DNA from: Phycicoccus jejuensis
Lineage (GTDB): Bacteria; Actinomycetota; Actinomycetes; Actinomycetales; Dermatophilaceae
DNA: 64,000 nt
NCBI RefSeq assembly: GCF_000720925.1
Contig: NZ_JOEE01000007.1
Span: 1-64,000 of the forward strand
Reading direction: 5' to 3'
The notes under the pieces are model-generated. The model had not been told where the DNA came from. It saw only the letters and a list, made by a program, of their open reading frames with translations, and made no database searches. Shown here piece after piece: positions 34,652 to 42,517 of this stretch; within the stretch, counting starts at the first letter, position 1, and every line of letters starts with the position of its first letter. The translations under genes and the position numbers were made by a program.

Positions 34652-34698
34652 ACGCTAGTGACGCCGCTAGAGTGCCCGGATGGTCAGAGTTGCCAACG
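34652..34698. promoter_or_regulatory. Divergent overlapping promoters of the allHFG-like operon and pucR, with a candidate operator
   Basis: Minus strand: TAGCGT (34652-34657), 6 nt from ATG 34645. Plus strand: TAGAGT (34668-34673), 6 nt from ATG 34680. Each promoter must reach into the other gene. GGTCAGAGTTGCCAACG (34682-34698), inside the first codons of pucR, resembles the element found upstream of hyuA and the carbamate kinase gene. It lies 24 nt upstream of the minus-strand -10 box and could serve for both control of the operon and autoregulation. Confidence 0.55.
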
Positions 34699-36038
34699 AT
34701 GGGCCCGATCGCGCACAGACCTTGCCAGCCGTCCCGCCGGAGCAGAGCGCGGACCCGGTCGAGCTCGCGGCCCTCGTCGAGCACCAGCGGGCCCTGCTCG
34801 CCCGCGAGGACGAGGTGCACCGTGTCCTCGTCCACGTCGTGCTCGACGGCGGGGGGCTGGCGCAGGTCGCCGAGGCCGTCGCCGGGTTCTTCGGCGGCGC
34901 GGCGACCGTGACGACGACCGACGGCCGCCTGCTGTCGCAGGCTGGCTCGCTCGAGGGCGTCGACGACGTGACCGACCTCGCCTGCTTCGACCGCACCGGG
35001 CGCCTGCTCGTCGAGGACGAGCCCGTCGGCTGGCGCGACCCCGACCGCGGCGCCGACCCGACCCGTGCCTTCGTCCGCATCGTCGCGGGCTCGTCCGACC
35101 TCGGGATGCTGGGCGCGTACTCCCCCGGTCCGGCCCTGTCCCGCACCGACGTCCACATGCTCGAGCGGGCGGCGACCGTGGCGGCGCTGGCCATCACGAA
35201 GGAGCAGGCGGTCGCCGCGGTCGAGGGCAAGTACCGCGCGGAGTTCCTGCGCGACGCCCTCGCCGGGCGCGCCGGCGACCCCGCCGACGTCGCCTCGCAC
35301 GCGGCGTCGCTCGGGTGGCGGGTCGACCGGCCGCTCGTCGTCGTCGCCGCCGAGACCGACGAGGACGACTCGGCGACGACCCGCAGCGCCGAGGAGGTGC
35401 GGGGCCTGCAGGACCGGTTCGTCCGGGCATGGACCCAGGCGGTGCGCTCGCGCGACACCTCCGTGGCGGTCGCGGGGTTCAGCCAGGAGGTCGTCGTGCT
35501 CCTGCCGGTCGACGAGGACGCCGACACCGAGGCCGTTCTGCGACCCGTGGCAGAGCTCGCGCGGGTCGTCCGTGGCGACGGCGGCGGCGGGAGGCGCACC
35601 TTCACCACCGGTGTCTCGCGGCTCGTCACCTCGCCGGCCGACCTGCCCCGCGCCTACGACGAGGCGCTGACCGCGGTGCACGTCGGGCGCCAGGTGCACG
35701 GCGACTCCGGGCTCGCGCACTTCGACGAGCTCGGCATCTACCGCCTGCTCGCGCTCGTCCCCGACTCGGCCGACCTGCGGCGCTTCGTCACCGAGAGCCT
35801 CGGCGAGCTCGCGACCGACGACGTCCCCGAGAACGCCGACCTGCGCAACACCCTGTCGGTGCTCATCGACACCAACCTCAACGTCGCCGAGACCGCGCGC
35901 CGGCTGTTCTTCCACTACAACACGCTGCGCTACCGCATCGCCAAGCTCGAGCGGATGCTCGGCCCGTTCACGACCGACCCCCAGCTGCGCCTCACGCTCG
36001 CGCTCGCGCTGCGCGTCCACCGCATGAAGGGCCTCTGA
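34680..36038 (+). CDS. PucR family transcriptional regulator
   Basis: A 452-residue regulator. An N-terminal sensory region with GAF-like character (about 50-180) is followed by a central CdaR/GGDEF-like region (about 190-350, with FLRDALAGRAG and TTGVSRLVTSPADLPRAYDEAL). The C-terminal PucR helix-turn-helix reads TLSVLIDTNLNVAETARRLFFHYNTLRYRIAKLERMLG. PucR proteins activate purine or other nitrogen-compound catabolism. Its position next to the carbamoyltransferase operon and the shared element in several promoters make it the likely regulator of the catabolic genes on the right. The start is leaderless at ATG 34680. Confidence 0.92.
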   Translation: MVRVANDGPDRAQTLPAVPPEQSADPVELAALVEHQRALLAREDEVHRVLVHVVLDGGGLAQVAEAVAGFFGGAATVTTTDGRLLSQAGSLEGVDDVTDLACFDRTGRLLVEDEPVGWRDPDRGADPTRAFVRIVAGSSDLGMLGAYSPGPALSRTDVHMLERAATVAALAITKEQAVAAVEGKYRAEFLRDALAGRAGDPADVASHAASLGWRVDRPLVVVAAETDEDDSATTRSAEEVRGLQDRFVRAWTQAVRSRDTSVAVAGFSQEVVVLLPVDEDADTEAVLRPVAELARVVRGDGGGGRRTFTTGVSRLVTSPADLPRAYDEALTAVHVGRQVHGDSGLAHFDELGIYRLLALVPDSADLRRFVTESLGELATDDVPENADLRNTLSVLIDTNLNVAETARRLFFHYNTLRYRIAKLERMLGPFTTDPQLRLTLALALRVHRMKGL

Positions 36039-36232
36039 CAGCCAGACGCTGCCATTGGGACATCGATGGGCCGCAGCGGGCCGCGCAGCCTCGGCGGGTG
36101 TTCAGCAAGCTCATGTGACCGAGTCGAGAAGTCGCCCACGCAGGTCGACGAGCGCCAGCTTCCCCCCGTCACGGTGATGACACGTGTTCAACGGAAAAGA
36201 CTGGCCAACAGCGCGATTGGACGACTTTGCTC

Positions 36233-36261
36233 TTGCGGTTCGAACAGGCTTTCGATAGGAT
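36233..36261 (+). promoter_or_regulatory. Promoter of the second HNH nuclease gene
   Basis: TTGCGG (36233-36238) and TAGGAT (36256-36261) are exactly 17 nt apart. They precede an AAGGGGG ribosome binding site and the ATG at 36288. The 250-bp space from the pucR stop to this gene is visibly richer in A+T than its surroundings and holds nothing else I can name. Confidence 0.6.
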
Positions 36262-36287
36262 GAGGCCATCGCAGCAAGGGGGTGCTC

Positions 36288-37877
36288 ATGGTCGACCCGA
36301 CACAGGTCGCAACGGCTGTGCGCGCCGCCCGCGAGCTCCTTGCCGAGGCCGACCCAGCGGCTCCGGTCGGTGGTTCGCTCGTCGACTGCGCCTCCCTCGT
36401 CGGTGAGCTGCAGGCCCTCGTCAACGTCGCGACGGCCTTGCAGGACAGCGCGATCGTCGCCCTGGCTGCCGTGGAGACGGACGTGGCCGAGGACGGCACG
36501 CTCGTCGAGCGCCGTCATGCGCCGGGGCACATCGCCCTCGACGCGCCGGCGATCGTCTCCGGCGTCCTGTGCCTCTCGTCCGTCGCCGCCGAGCGTCGGG
36601 TCCGCGACGCCGTGCGGCGCGCGGCCGACGGTCCGGACGGGACCGGCACCCACACCGGGCTCGGCGGGCTGCACGACGCGATGGCCGCCGGCCGGCTCGA
36701 CGCCTTCCGCGCCCAGGTCGTCGCCCACGAGCTCGAGGAGGTGCCCACCGACGTGGCCGCGACGGTGGTCACGACCATCGACGAGCACCTCGACCGCGAG
36801 GCCGCGCCGGCGCTGCGCCGGCGGGTCCGGCGCGCCCTTGCCGGCATCTCGCCGGACCTTCTGCGGCAGCGCGCGATCCGTGCCCGCTCGGAGTCCTCCC
36901 TGCAACGGTGGGTCGACGAGCCGGGCGTCGACACCTGGCACGGCACCTTCCCGTCCGAAGAGGCCTGCGCGGCGTGGGCGGCCATCGACCGGCTCGCCCA
37001 GCAGTACGTGGCCGACGGGGTCTGCGACAGGGTCGACCGCGCCCGCGCCAAGGCCCTGACCGACCTCGTCATCGGGCAGGCCACGATCGACGTCCGGGTC
37101 GTCGTCGCCACCCCGGACGGGTCCACCGCTGTCGCCGAACGGAACTCGGTGGCGCCGCTCGCCACCGTCTCGGACGCCGACCTCGTCGAGGTCACCGGCC
37201 TGCGCCCCGGCGACCCGGTCCTCGTCCCCCGCGGATGGCTGGCCTCGGCCCTCGGGCGCAGCAGCGGCAGCGACGCTGCCGACGCGACGCCCCTCCTCCG
37301 CTGCGACCCGACCACCGGCGCGCCCGTCGATCCCGAGGACACCCTCGCCACCGCGGCCTACCGACCCGGCGCCCGGTTGGCAGCCTTCGTCCGCGACCGC
37401 GACCAGCACTGCCGCTTCCCCGGCTGCCACGTCGCCGCCCGGTTCTGCGACCTCGATCACGTCGTCCCGTTCCCCACCGGGCCCACCAGCGCCTCGAACC
37501 TCGTCTGCCTGTGCCGTCGGCACCACCGCACCAAGCAACGCCCAGGCTGGCGGGCCGTCCTCCACCCCGACGCCACGATGACCTGGACCGACCCCACCGG
37601 CCGGGTCCGGACCACCCATCCGCCCGACCGCCTTGGCCTCACCGTGCTGCCCGACACCGGGACCGATGCCAGTCCCCCGCCCCGCGGCATGCCGCGGCTC
37701 GTCCTGCCCGACGGCCCCCACTCGGCCGTCGAGCACCAGCTCGAGCACGAGCACCGCGCCCCGGCCTGCCGCGTCCACGTCGTCCGCCCGCCGGTCCCGA
37801 TGACCTGCGCGCTCCGCCCGCACCCTCGATCGCGCCGAGCAGGCACCTCCCGGGCCACCGACCCACCCCCCTTCTGA
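36288..37877 (+). CDS. HNH endonuclease, DUF222/13E12 type
   Basis: A full-length 529-residue member of the family fragmentarily seen at the left edge. An N-terminal DUF222 helical domain (about 25-330) is followed by an HNH module: DQHCRFPGCHVAARFCDLDHVVPFPTGP, then NLVCLCRRHHRTK with the second zinc pair. A Pro/Arg-rich tail follows. The ATG at 36288 is favoured by AAGGGGG; GTG 36282 overlaps that site. The AT-richer upstream flank and unrelated neighbours suggest an inserted, mobile-like gene, as is common for this family, but no flanking repeats were found. Confidence 0.88.
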   Translation: MVDPTQVATAVRAARELLAEADPAAPVGGSLVDCASLVGELQALVNVATALQDSAIVALAAVETDVAEDGTLVERRHAPGHIALDAPAIVSGVLCLSSVAAERRVRDAVRRAADGPDGTGTHTGLGGLHDAMAAGRLDAFRAQVVAHELEEVPTDVAATVVTTIDEHLDREAAPALRRRVRRALAGISPDLLRQRAIRARSESSLQRWVDEPGVDTWHGTFPSEEACAAWAAIDRLAQQYVADGVCDRVDRARAKALTDLVIGQATIDVRVVVATPDGSTAVAERNSVAPLATVSDADLVEVTGLRPGDPVLVPRGWLASALGRSSGSDAADATPLLRCDPTTGAPVDPEDTLATAAYRPGARLAAFVRDRDQHCRFPGCHVAARFCDLDHVVPFPTGPTSASNLVCLCRRHHRTKQRPGWRAVLHPDATMTWTDPTGRVRTTHPPDRLGLTVLPDTGTDASPPPRGMPRLVLPDGPHSAVEHQLEHEHRAPACRVHVVRPPVPMTCALRPHPRSRRAGTSRATDPPPF

Positions 37878-37927
37878 CACGACGCACCGTGGACCGTCGG
37901 CAGCTCCGGCGTGGCCACGTCCGCCGT

Positions 37928-38291
37928 TCAGTGACGGCTGGTGAACCGCAGGTAGTAGCCGTCCGGGTCGCTCAGGCGGAAGTCCCGCAGGCCCCACGGC
38001 CTGTCCTGCAGGTCCTCGGCGAGTGGGAGGCCGGCACCGACGACCCGGTCCCGGACCTCACGGATGTCGTCGACGTCGATGACGATCTCGGCACCGGTCG
38101 GGACCGCTCGAAGGACCGGGTCGACGGCCGCCGCCTCGGCGGCACCGATCCGCGCGCGCCCCATCCGGAAGGCCGCGTACCGCGGCCGCCCGTCCCGACC
38201 GGCCAGTCGTCCCGAAGCCCAGCCGTTCGTAGAACCAGACGGTCTCGTCCAGGTCGGCCACGAAGATCTCGACCCTCAGCGACGCATCCAC
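37928..38291 (-). pseudogene. VOC (glyoxalase/bleomycin-resistance) family gene with a frameshift
   Basis: Two overlapping frames together make one VOC protein. From GTG 38291 comes MDASLRVEIFVADLDETVWFYERLGF, the normal start of a glyoxalase-like domain. That frame then loses homology after about 38210. The other frame continues with RYAAFRMGRARIGAAEA and ends AEDLQDRPWGLRDFRLSDPDGYYLRFTSRH, the typical C-terminus, at 37928. The frames differ by one base, so a single indel near 38195-38215 breaks the gene. It may be a real pseudogene or a sequencing error; the spot is very G/C-rich. The second part alone could start at ATG 38164. Confidence 0.75.
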
Positions 38292-38358
38292 GGTCCCCGT
38301 CCTCGCCGTCGCCGATGCCGCGCGCGCAGCCCGCGGGCCTCCGAACCCACAGAGATCA

Positions 38359-38748
38359 TCAGGCGTCGCGCAGGGCGGCCTCGAAGCCGTCCGGGTCGGC
38401 GACCGTGAACGTGGCGCCGGGGTGCCGGATGGTCCCGGTCGGGTCGATCGCCGGGACCGGCCGGTGGAACGAGACGCAGACTCCCCGCGAGCTGTTCGTG
38501 GCGAAGGTGACGCCCCGGTCCGTGAACGACAGGTGCGGCGGACCGGCGGTCTTGGCGAACGCGTAGCCGCCCGACTGCTCCACCCCCGCCACGTTGGCGA
38601 GCGAGGTGTCGAGGGTCCACCACGAGAACCGCGCCCGCAGCCGCCCGTCGCCCACCTCGACCCACGTCGTCGCCGGCAGCACGCCGAACGGCAGCCCGGC
38701 GATCCGGTAGCGGGGGTCGAACGCGAAGTCGAAGCGGCGGGACGTCAT
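38359..38748 (-). CDS. Conserved hypothetical protein
   Basis: A 129-residue soluble protein that I recognise only as an actinobacterial hypothetical. It starts MTSRRFDFAFDPRYRIAGLPFGVLPATTWVEV and is rich in beta-strand-forming residues with several Trp/Phe; no catalytic motif stands out. The ATG lies 6 nt after TAGCGT on the minus strand. The same ATG overlaps the stop of the upstream 2'-5' RNA ligase-like gene (ATGA), so it can be translated both from its own promoter and by coupling. Confidence 0.65.
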   Translation of the reverse strand: MTSRRFDFAFDPRYRIAGLPFGVLPATTWVEVGDGRLRARFSWWTLDTSLANVAGVEQSGGYAFAKTAGPPHLSFTDRGVTFATNSSRGVCVSFHRPVPAIDPTGTIRHPGATFTVADPDGFEAALRDA

Positions 38749-39281
38749 CCGTCGACGCTACGGGCGCCAGCCGGGCCGCGGGGCGGGGTGAGCTCCTCGG
38801 TCTCGCGCGCGACGGAGTCCCAGTGCCGCGCGGCGTCGAACACCACCTCGCCCGGCCCGTCGCCGAGCAGCGCGAGCGCCTCCCCCACCTGGGATGCCGA
38901 CAGCCGCCGGCCGAGCGTCACGTGCGGGACCCACCGGCCCGGCTCGACGAGCGGCGACGACACCGGGGCCAGGAGACCCCCGAGCGCGGACTGCACCCCG
39001 AGCAGCCCGGCGGTCACCACGACCAGACGGGCCAGCACGAACGGCCCCCGCCCGAAGACGACCGGCGCCCCCAGCCGCGTGGGCAGCGGCAGGTCAGCGA
39101 GCGCACCGGCCACCGCCTCGCGCCCGGGCCGGCCCTCGCTCGTCACGAGCGTGACGTGCGGGCGGTTGGACGCCCCGCGGTGCTGCGCCTGGCTCGGCGG
39201 CCCCACGTCGGCGAGGGCGCCCCACTCGGCGACGACGGCCGCGTCGCCGGCGTCGTCGAGGAGGAGCTCCACGGAGTGCAC
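38745..39281 (-). CDS. 2'-5' RNA ligase superfamily protein
   Basis: A 178-residue 2H-family protein with two HxT motifs, RPHVTLV near residue 40 and VPHVTLGRRL near residue 120. It begins VHSVELLLDD, matching family N-termini, which sets the start at GTG 39281 rather than longer extensions. The role is probably cyclic-phosphodiesterase or RNA-end chemistry. Pairs with the following hypothetical gene by an ATGA overlap. Paralogous in family, not close in sequence, to 15035-15547. Confidence 0.75.
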   Translation of the reverse strand: MHSVELLLDDAGDAAVVAEWGALADVGPPSQAQHRGASNRPHVTLVTSEGRPGREAVAGALADLPLPTRLGAPVVFGRGPFVLARLVVVTAGLLGVQSALGGLLAPVSSPLVEPGRWVPHVTLGRRLSASQVGEALALLGDGPGEVVFDAARHWDSVARETEELTPPRGPAGARSVDG

Positions 39282-39365
39282 CCGGCCATCCTCGCCCGCC
39301 CGACACGCCGCTGGACACGCGCGCGTCACACGACCGACCCGGGCGTGTGACACCACGACCGCACC

Positions 39366-39409
39366 GACAGCAGGTTGCCAACCGAAGCGGCATCCGGCTG
39401 TCAAAGATT
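39366..39409 (+). promoter_or_regulatory. Candidate operator and promoter of the uracil permease gene
   Basis: GACAGCAGGTTGCCAACCG (39366-39384) carries the TGCCAAC half shared with sites before hyuA and the carbamate kinase gene. About 20 nt further on, AAGATT (39404-39409) could be a -10 box. A TAGGTT at about 39438 is an alternative -10. A separate inverted repeat, GTCACACG...CGTGTGAC, lies at about 39325-39350. The 225-bp space up to the permease has no gene. Confidence 0.45.
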
Positions 39410-39505
39410 GCTGAGGGTGTCCTCCCACACCGGTCACTAGGTTCCCGGTATCACAAACCCTGTGAGCGGCGTCACCGACGCGGCCCCGGCGAAAGAGGTC
39501 ACCGC

Positions 39506-41005
39506 ATGTCCCTCGGTCTCGGATGGAAGGTCAAGGGCGACGGCGCGTCGCTCGGCCCCGGTGAGGTCGTCGCCCCCGACGAACGCCTCTCGTGGGGTCG
39601 CACCATCGGGCTCGGCGCCCAGCACGTCGTCGCGATGTTCGGCGCGACGTTCGTCTTCCCGCTGGTCATGGGGTTGAACCCCCAGCTGGCCATCATGATG
39701 AGCGGCATCGCGACCATCGCGTTCCTCCTCATCGTCTCGGGCAAGGTCCCGAGCTACCTCGGCACCTCCGCCTCGTTCGTCGGCGGCGTCGCGGCCGTGC
39801 GCGCCCAGGGCGGCGACTCGGCCGAGGTCACCGGTGCGATCCTCGTCGCCGGCCTCGTCCTCGCCGCGGTCGGCGTCGCGATCCACTTCCTCGGCTCGCG
39901 CGTCCTCCACGAGGTGCTGCCCCCGGTCGTCACCGGCGCGGTCGTCATGCTCATCGGCTTCAACCTCGCCCCCGTGGTCGCCGGCATCTACTGGCCGCAG
40001 GACCAGTGGGTCGGCTTCCTCACGATGCTCTTCACGATCGTCGTCGCCGTCGCCTTCAAGGGCTTCATCGGCCGCGTCGCGATCTTCCTCGCGCTGATCT
40101 TCGGCACGCTCCTCTCGTGGGTCCTCGACAACACGGTCGGCCAGATCACCTCCGTGCTCGGCGGCGCCACCGAGGCGACGACCCACCTGCGCTGGGACAC
40201 CTCGGGCGTCGGTGACGCCGCCTGGTTCGGCTTCCCGAGCCAGACGATGGTCGCCGCGGACGGCAAGGAGGTCGTCGGGTGGCACCTGCCGAGCTTCTCC
40301 GCCACCGCGATCCTGCTCGTCCTGCCCGCCGTCATCGCCCTCATCGCCGAGAACACCGGCCACGTCAAGGCCGTCGCCGAGATGACCGGCGCCAACCTCG
40401 ACCCGGTCATGGGCCGCGCCATCGCCGCCGACGGCATCGGCACGGTCATCGCGACCTCGGTCGGCGGCTCGCCGACGACCACCTACGCCGAGAACATCGG
40501 CGTCATGGCCGCGACCCGCGTCTACTCGACGGCCGCGTACTACGTCGCCGCGATCGTCGCGCTCCTCTTCGGCCTCTCGCCGAAGTTCGGCGCCCTCGTC
40601 GCGTCGGTCCCGGGCGGCGTGCTCGGCGGCATCACCGTCGTCCTCTACGGGATGATCGGCCTTCTCGGCGCGAAGATCTGGAAGGAGAACGGGGTCGACT
40701 TCGGCAACCCGATCAACCTCGTCCCGGTCGCCGCGGGCATCATCATCGGCATCGGCAACGTCGAGCTCAAGGTGACCGACGACTTCTCGCTCGGCGGCAT
40801 CGCGCTCGGCACCATCGTCACGGTCGCCGGCTGGCACCTGGCCCGGGCGCTCGCCCCGGCCGAGCTGCGCAAGGACGCCGAGGGCACGCTCGTCGCGGTC
40901 GGCGACCACGTCTACGGCGACAGCGACGGCATCGACGACCTCTACCAGGACGGCTACCCCGGCGGCCGCGGCTCCCGCGACCCCGGGCGCGACAGCCGCC
41001 CCTGA
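39506..41005 (+). CDS. NCS2 family uracil permease (UraA-like)
   Basis: A 499-residue nucleobase transporter with about 12-14 membrane segments. The substrate-site segments match uracil transporters: VIALIAENTGHVKAV corresponds to the UraA Glu/His helix, and GGSPTTTYAENIGVMAATRVYS matches the UraA segment carrying its second binding Glu. Xanthine/urate members have a different Gln/Asn pattern there. This supports uracil, or a close pyrimidine, as cargo. The ATG follows GAAAGAGG. It is followed by a strong terminator and then the molybdenum hydroxylase operon. Confidence 0.87.
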   Translation: MSLGLGWKVKGDGASLGPGEVVAPDERLSWGRTIGLGAQHVVAMFGATFVFPLVMGLNPQLAIMMSGIATIAFLLIVSGKVPSYLGTSASFVGGVAAVRAQGGDSAEVTGAILVAGLVLAAVGVAIHFLGSRVLHEVLPPVVTGAVVMLIGFNLAPVVAGIYWPQDQWVGFLTMLFTIVVAVAFKGFIGRVAIFLALIFGTLLSWVLDNTVGQITSVLGGATEATTHLRWDTSGVGDAAWFGFPSQTMVAADGKEVVGWHLPSFSATAILLVLPAVIALIAENTGHVKAVAEMTGANLDPVMGRAIAADGIGTVIATSVGGSPTTTYAENIGVMAATRVYSTAAYYVAAIVALLFGLSPKFGALVASVPGGVLGGITVVLYGMIGLLGAKIWKENGVDFGNPINLVPVAAGIIIGIGNVELKVTDDFSLGGIALGTIVTVAGWHLARALAPAELRKDAEGTLVAVGDHVYGDSDGIDDLYQDGYPGGRGSRDPGRDSRP

Positions 41006-41013
41006 CCGACCAC

Positions 41014-41058
41014 GTGCGCCCCGCCCGGGCACCGCACCGGGCGGGGCGCACTGCTTTT
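41014..41058 (+). terminator. Rho-independent terminator after the permease gene
   Basis: A perfect 15-bp stem (41014-41028 with 41037-41051, 8-nt loop) followed by CTGCTTTT (four T at 41055-41058). One of the few hairpins here with a real T-run. Confidence 0.88.
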
Positions 41059-41138
41059 CCCGGACGACCCGCACACCCCACCCCACCCACCGGCCCCGCC
41101 CCTACCGCGGCGCCCACCCGAGAGGCAGGATCGACCAG

Positions 41139-42008
41139 GTGAAGCCCGCCCCCTTCGTCCACCACGCACCCCGCACGCTCGAGGAGGCGGTCGCCGTCCT
41201 CGGCGACGTCGGGCACGACGGCAAGGTGCTCGCGGGCGGCCAGAGCCTCATCCCCCTGCTCTCGATGCGCCTCGCCTCGCCGGCCCACCTCGTCGACGTC
41301 AACGGCGTGGCCGGGCTCGACACCGTCGAGGTCGCCGACACCCATGTGCGCGTCGGCGCCCTCGTCCGGCACGCCGGGCTCGAGCGGCACGAGGGCGCGG
41401 CCGCCGCGCTCCCCCTCCTGCGCCAGGCGGTGCGCAACGTCGCCCACCCGGCCATCCGCACCCGCGGCACGACCGTCGGCTCGATCGCCCACGCCGACCC
41501 CTCCGGCGAGATGCCCGCCGTCACCGTCCTCACCGACGGCGTCGTCGAGGCCGCCGGGCCGCGCGGCCGGCGCGAGATCGCCGCCGCCGACTTCTTCACC
41601 GGACCGCTCGAGACCACCCTCGCCGAGGACGAGCTCGTCGTCGCCGTGCGCTTCGGCCGGCTGCCCGCCGGCACGCGGACGGGCTTCGTCGAGTCGGCCC
41701 GCCGCTCCGGTGACTACGCCCTCGCCGGCGTCGCCCTCGCGGTCGGGCTCGACGGCGAGGTAGTCACCTCGGCGCGCGCCTCGTTCGTCTCGGTCACCCC
41801 GGTGCCCGACGTGCTCGACCTCGGCCCGGCCCTCGCCGGCCGGTCGGCCCGCGACCTCCCCCTCGACGACGTGGTCGAGCTCGTCCGCTCCCACGTCGAC
41901 CCCGAGTCCGACATCCACGCCCCCGCCGACTACCGGCGGATGCTCGCCGCCGAGCTCACCCGGCGGGTCCTGACCACGACGACCACCCCGACGGAGGGAG
42001 CGGCATGA
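41139..42008 (+). CDS. Molybdenum hydroxylase FAD-binding (medium) subunit
   Basis: A 289-residue flavoprotein subunit of the xanthine dehydrogenase/CoxM family that passes electrons from the iron-sulfur subunit to the acceptor. Two FAD-contact motifs are clear: VLAGGQSLIPLLSMRLASP near residues 32-50 and RTRGTTVGSIAHADPSGEMPA near 107-127. The C-terminal CO-dehydrogenase flavoprotein domain is complete. A CAGGAT box 7 nt before the GTG suggests a leaderless start for the whole operon. Next gene overlaps by ATGA. Confidence 0.92.
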   Translation: MKPAPFVHHAPRTLEEAVAVLGDVGHDGKVLAGGQSLIPLLSMRLASPAHLVDVNGVAGLDTVEVADTHVRVGALVRHAGLERHEGAAAALPLLRQAVRNVAHPAIRTRGTTVGSIAHADPSGEMPAVTVLTDGVVEAAGPRGRREIAAADFFTGPLETTLAEDELVVAVRFGRLPAGTRTGFVESARRSGDYALAGVALAVGLDGEVVTSARASFVSVTPVPDVLDLGPALAGRSARDLPLDDVVELVRSHVDPESDIHAPADYRRMLAAELTRRVLTTTTTPTEGAA

Positions 42009-42517
42009 CGGACGCCGCCACGGAGCAGAAGCTCGACATCACCCTGACGGTCAACGGCGTCCGCCGGACGGCGAGCGCGCCCGCGCGCCGCCTGCTGTCG
42101 GACTTCCTGCGCCACGACCTCGGCCTCACCGGCACGCACGTCGGCTGCGAGCACGGGGTGTGCGGTGCCTGCACCGTGCTCCTCGACGGCGAGCCGGCCC
42201 GCGCGTGCCTCGTCTTCGCGGTCACCGCGCAGGCGCACGAGATCACCACGGTCGAGGGCATCGGCAACGACCCGGCGAACCTCAGCCCGGTGCAGCAGGC
42301 CTTCGCCGAGTGCCACGCGCTCCAGTGCGGCTTCTGCACACCGGGTTTCGTCACCACGATCACCGCCTACCTGGACGAGAACCCGCGGCCGACCCCGGAG
42401 GAGGCGCGGGAGGCCATCTCGGGCAACCTCTGCCGGTGCACCGGCTACCAGAACATCGTCAAGGCGGTCGTGCGCGCCTCCGAGATCGTCCGCGAGCGCG
42501 AGGAGGAGACCCGATGA
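42005..42517 (+). CDS. Molybdenum hydroxylase [2Fe-2S] (small) subunit
   Basis: A 170-residue electron-transfer subunit with both iron-sulfur clusters. The plant-ferredoxin-type N-terminal set is C48, C53, C56 and C68 (GCEHGVCGACTV). The helical C-terminal set is C108, C111, C143 and C145 (CGFCTPGF and NLCRCTGYQNI). All eight cysteines are present, so it should be functional. The length is typical for CoxS/NdhS-type subunits. ATGA overlaps on both sides keep subunit production in step. Confidence 0.95.
   Translation: MTDAATEQKLDITLTVNGVRRTASAPARRLLSDFLRHDLGLTGTHVGCEHGVCGACTVLLDGEPARACLVFAVTAQAHEITTVEGIGNDPANLSPVQQAFAECHALQCGFCTPGFVTTITAYLDENPRPTPEEAREAISGNLCRCTGYQNIVKAVVRASEIVREREEETR

Noticed and set aside
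36037..36060. A further copy of the shared operator just after pucR (GCCAGACGCTGCCATTGG)
   Set aside because: Only the central CTGCCA agrees and no promoter follows at the right distance.
42160..42513. Extending the molybdenum hydroxylase large subunit upstream to 42160
   Set aside because: That part overlaps the iron-sulfur subunit in another frame. The family N-terminus begins at ATG 42514 with an ATGA junction.
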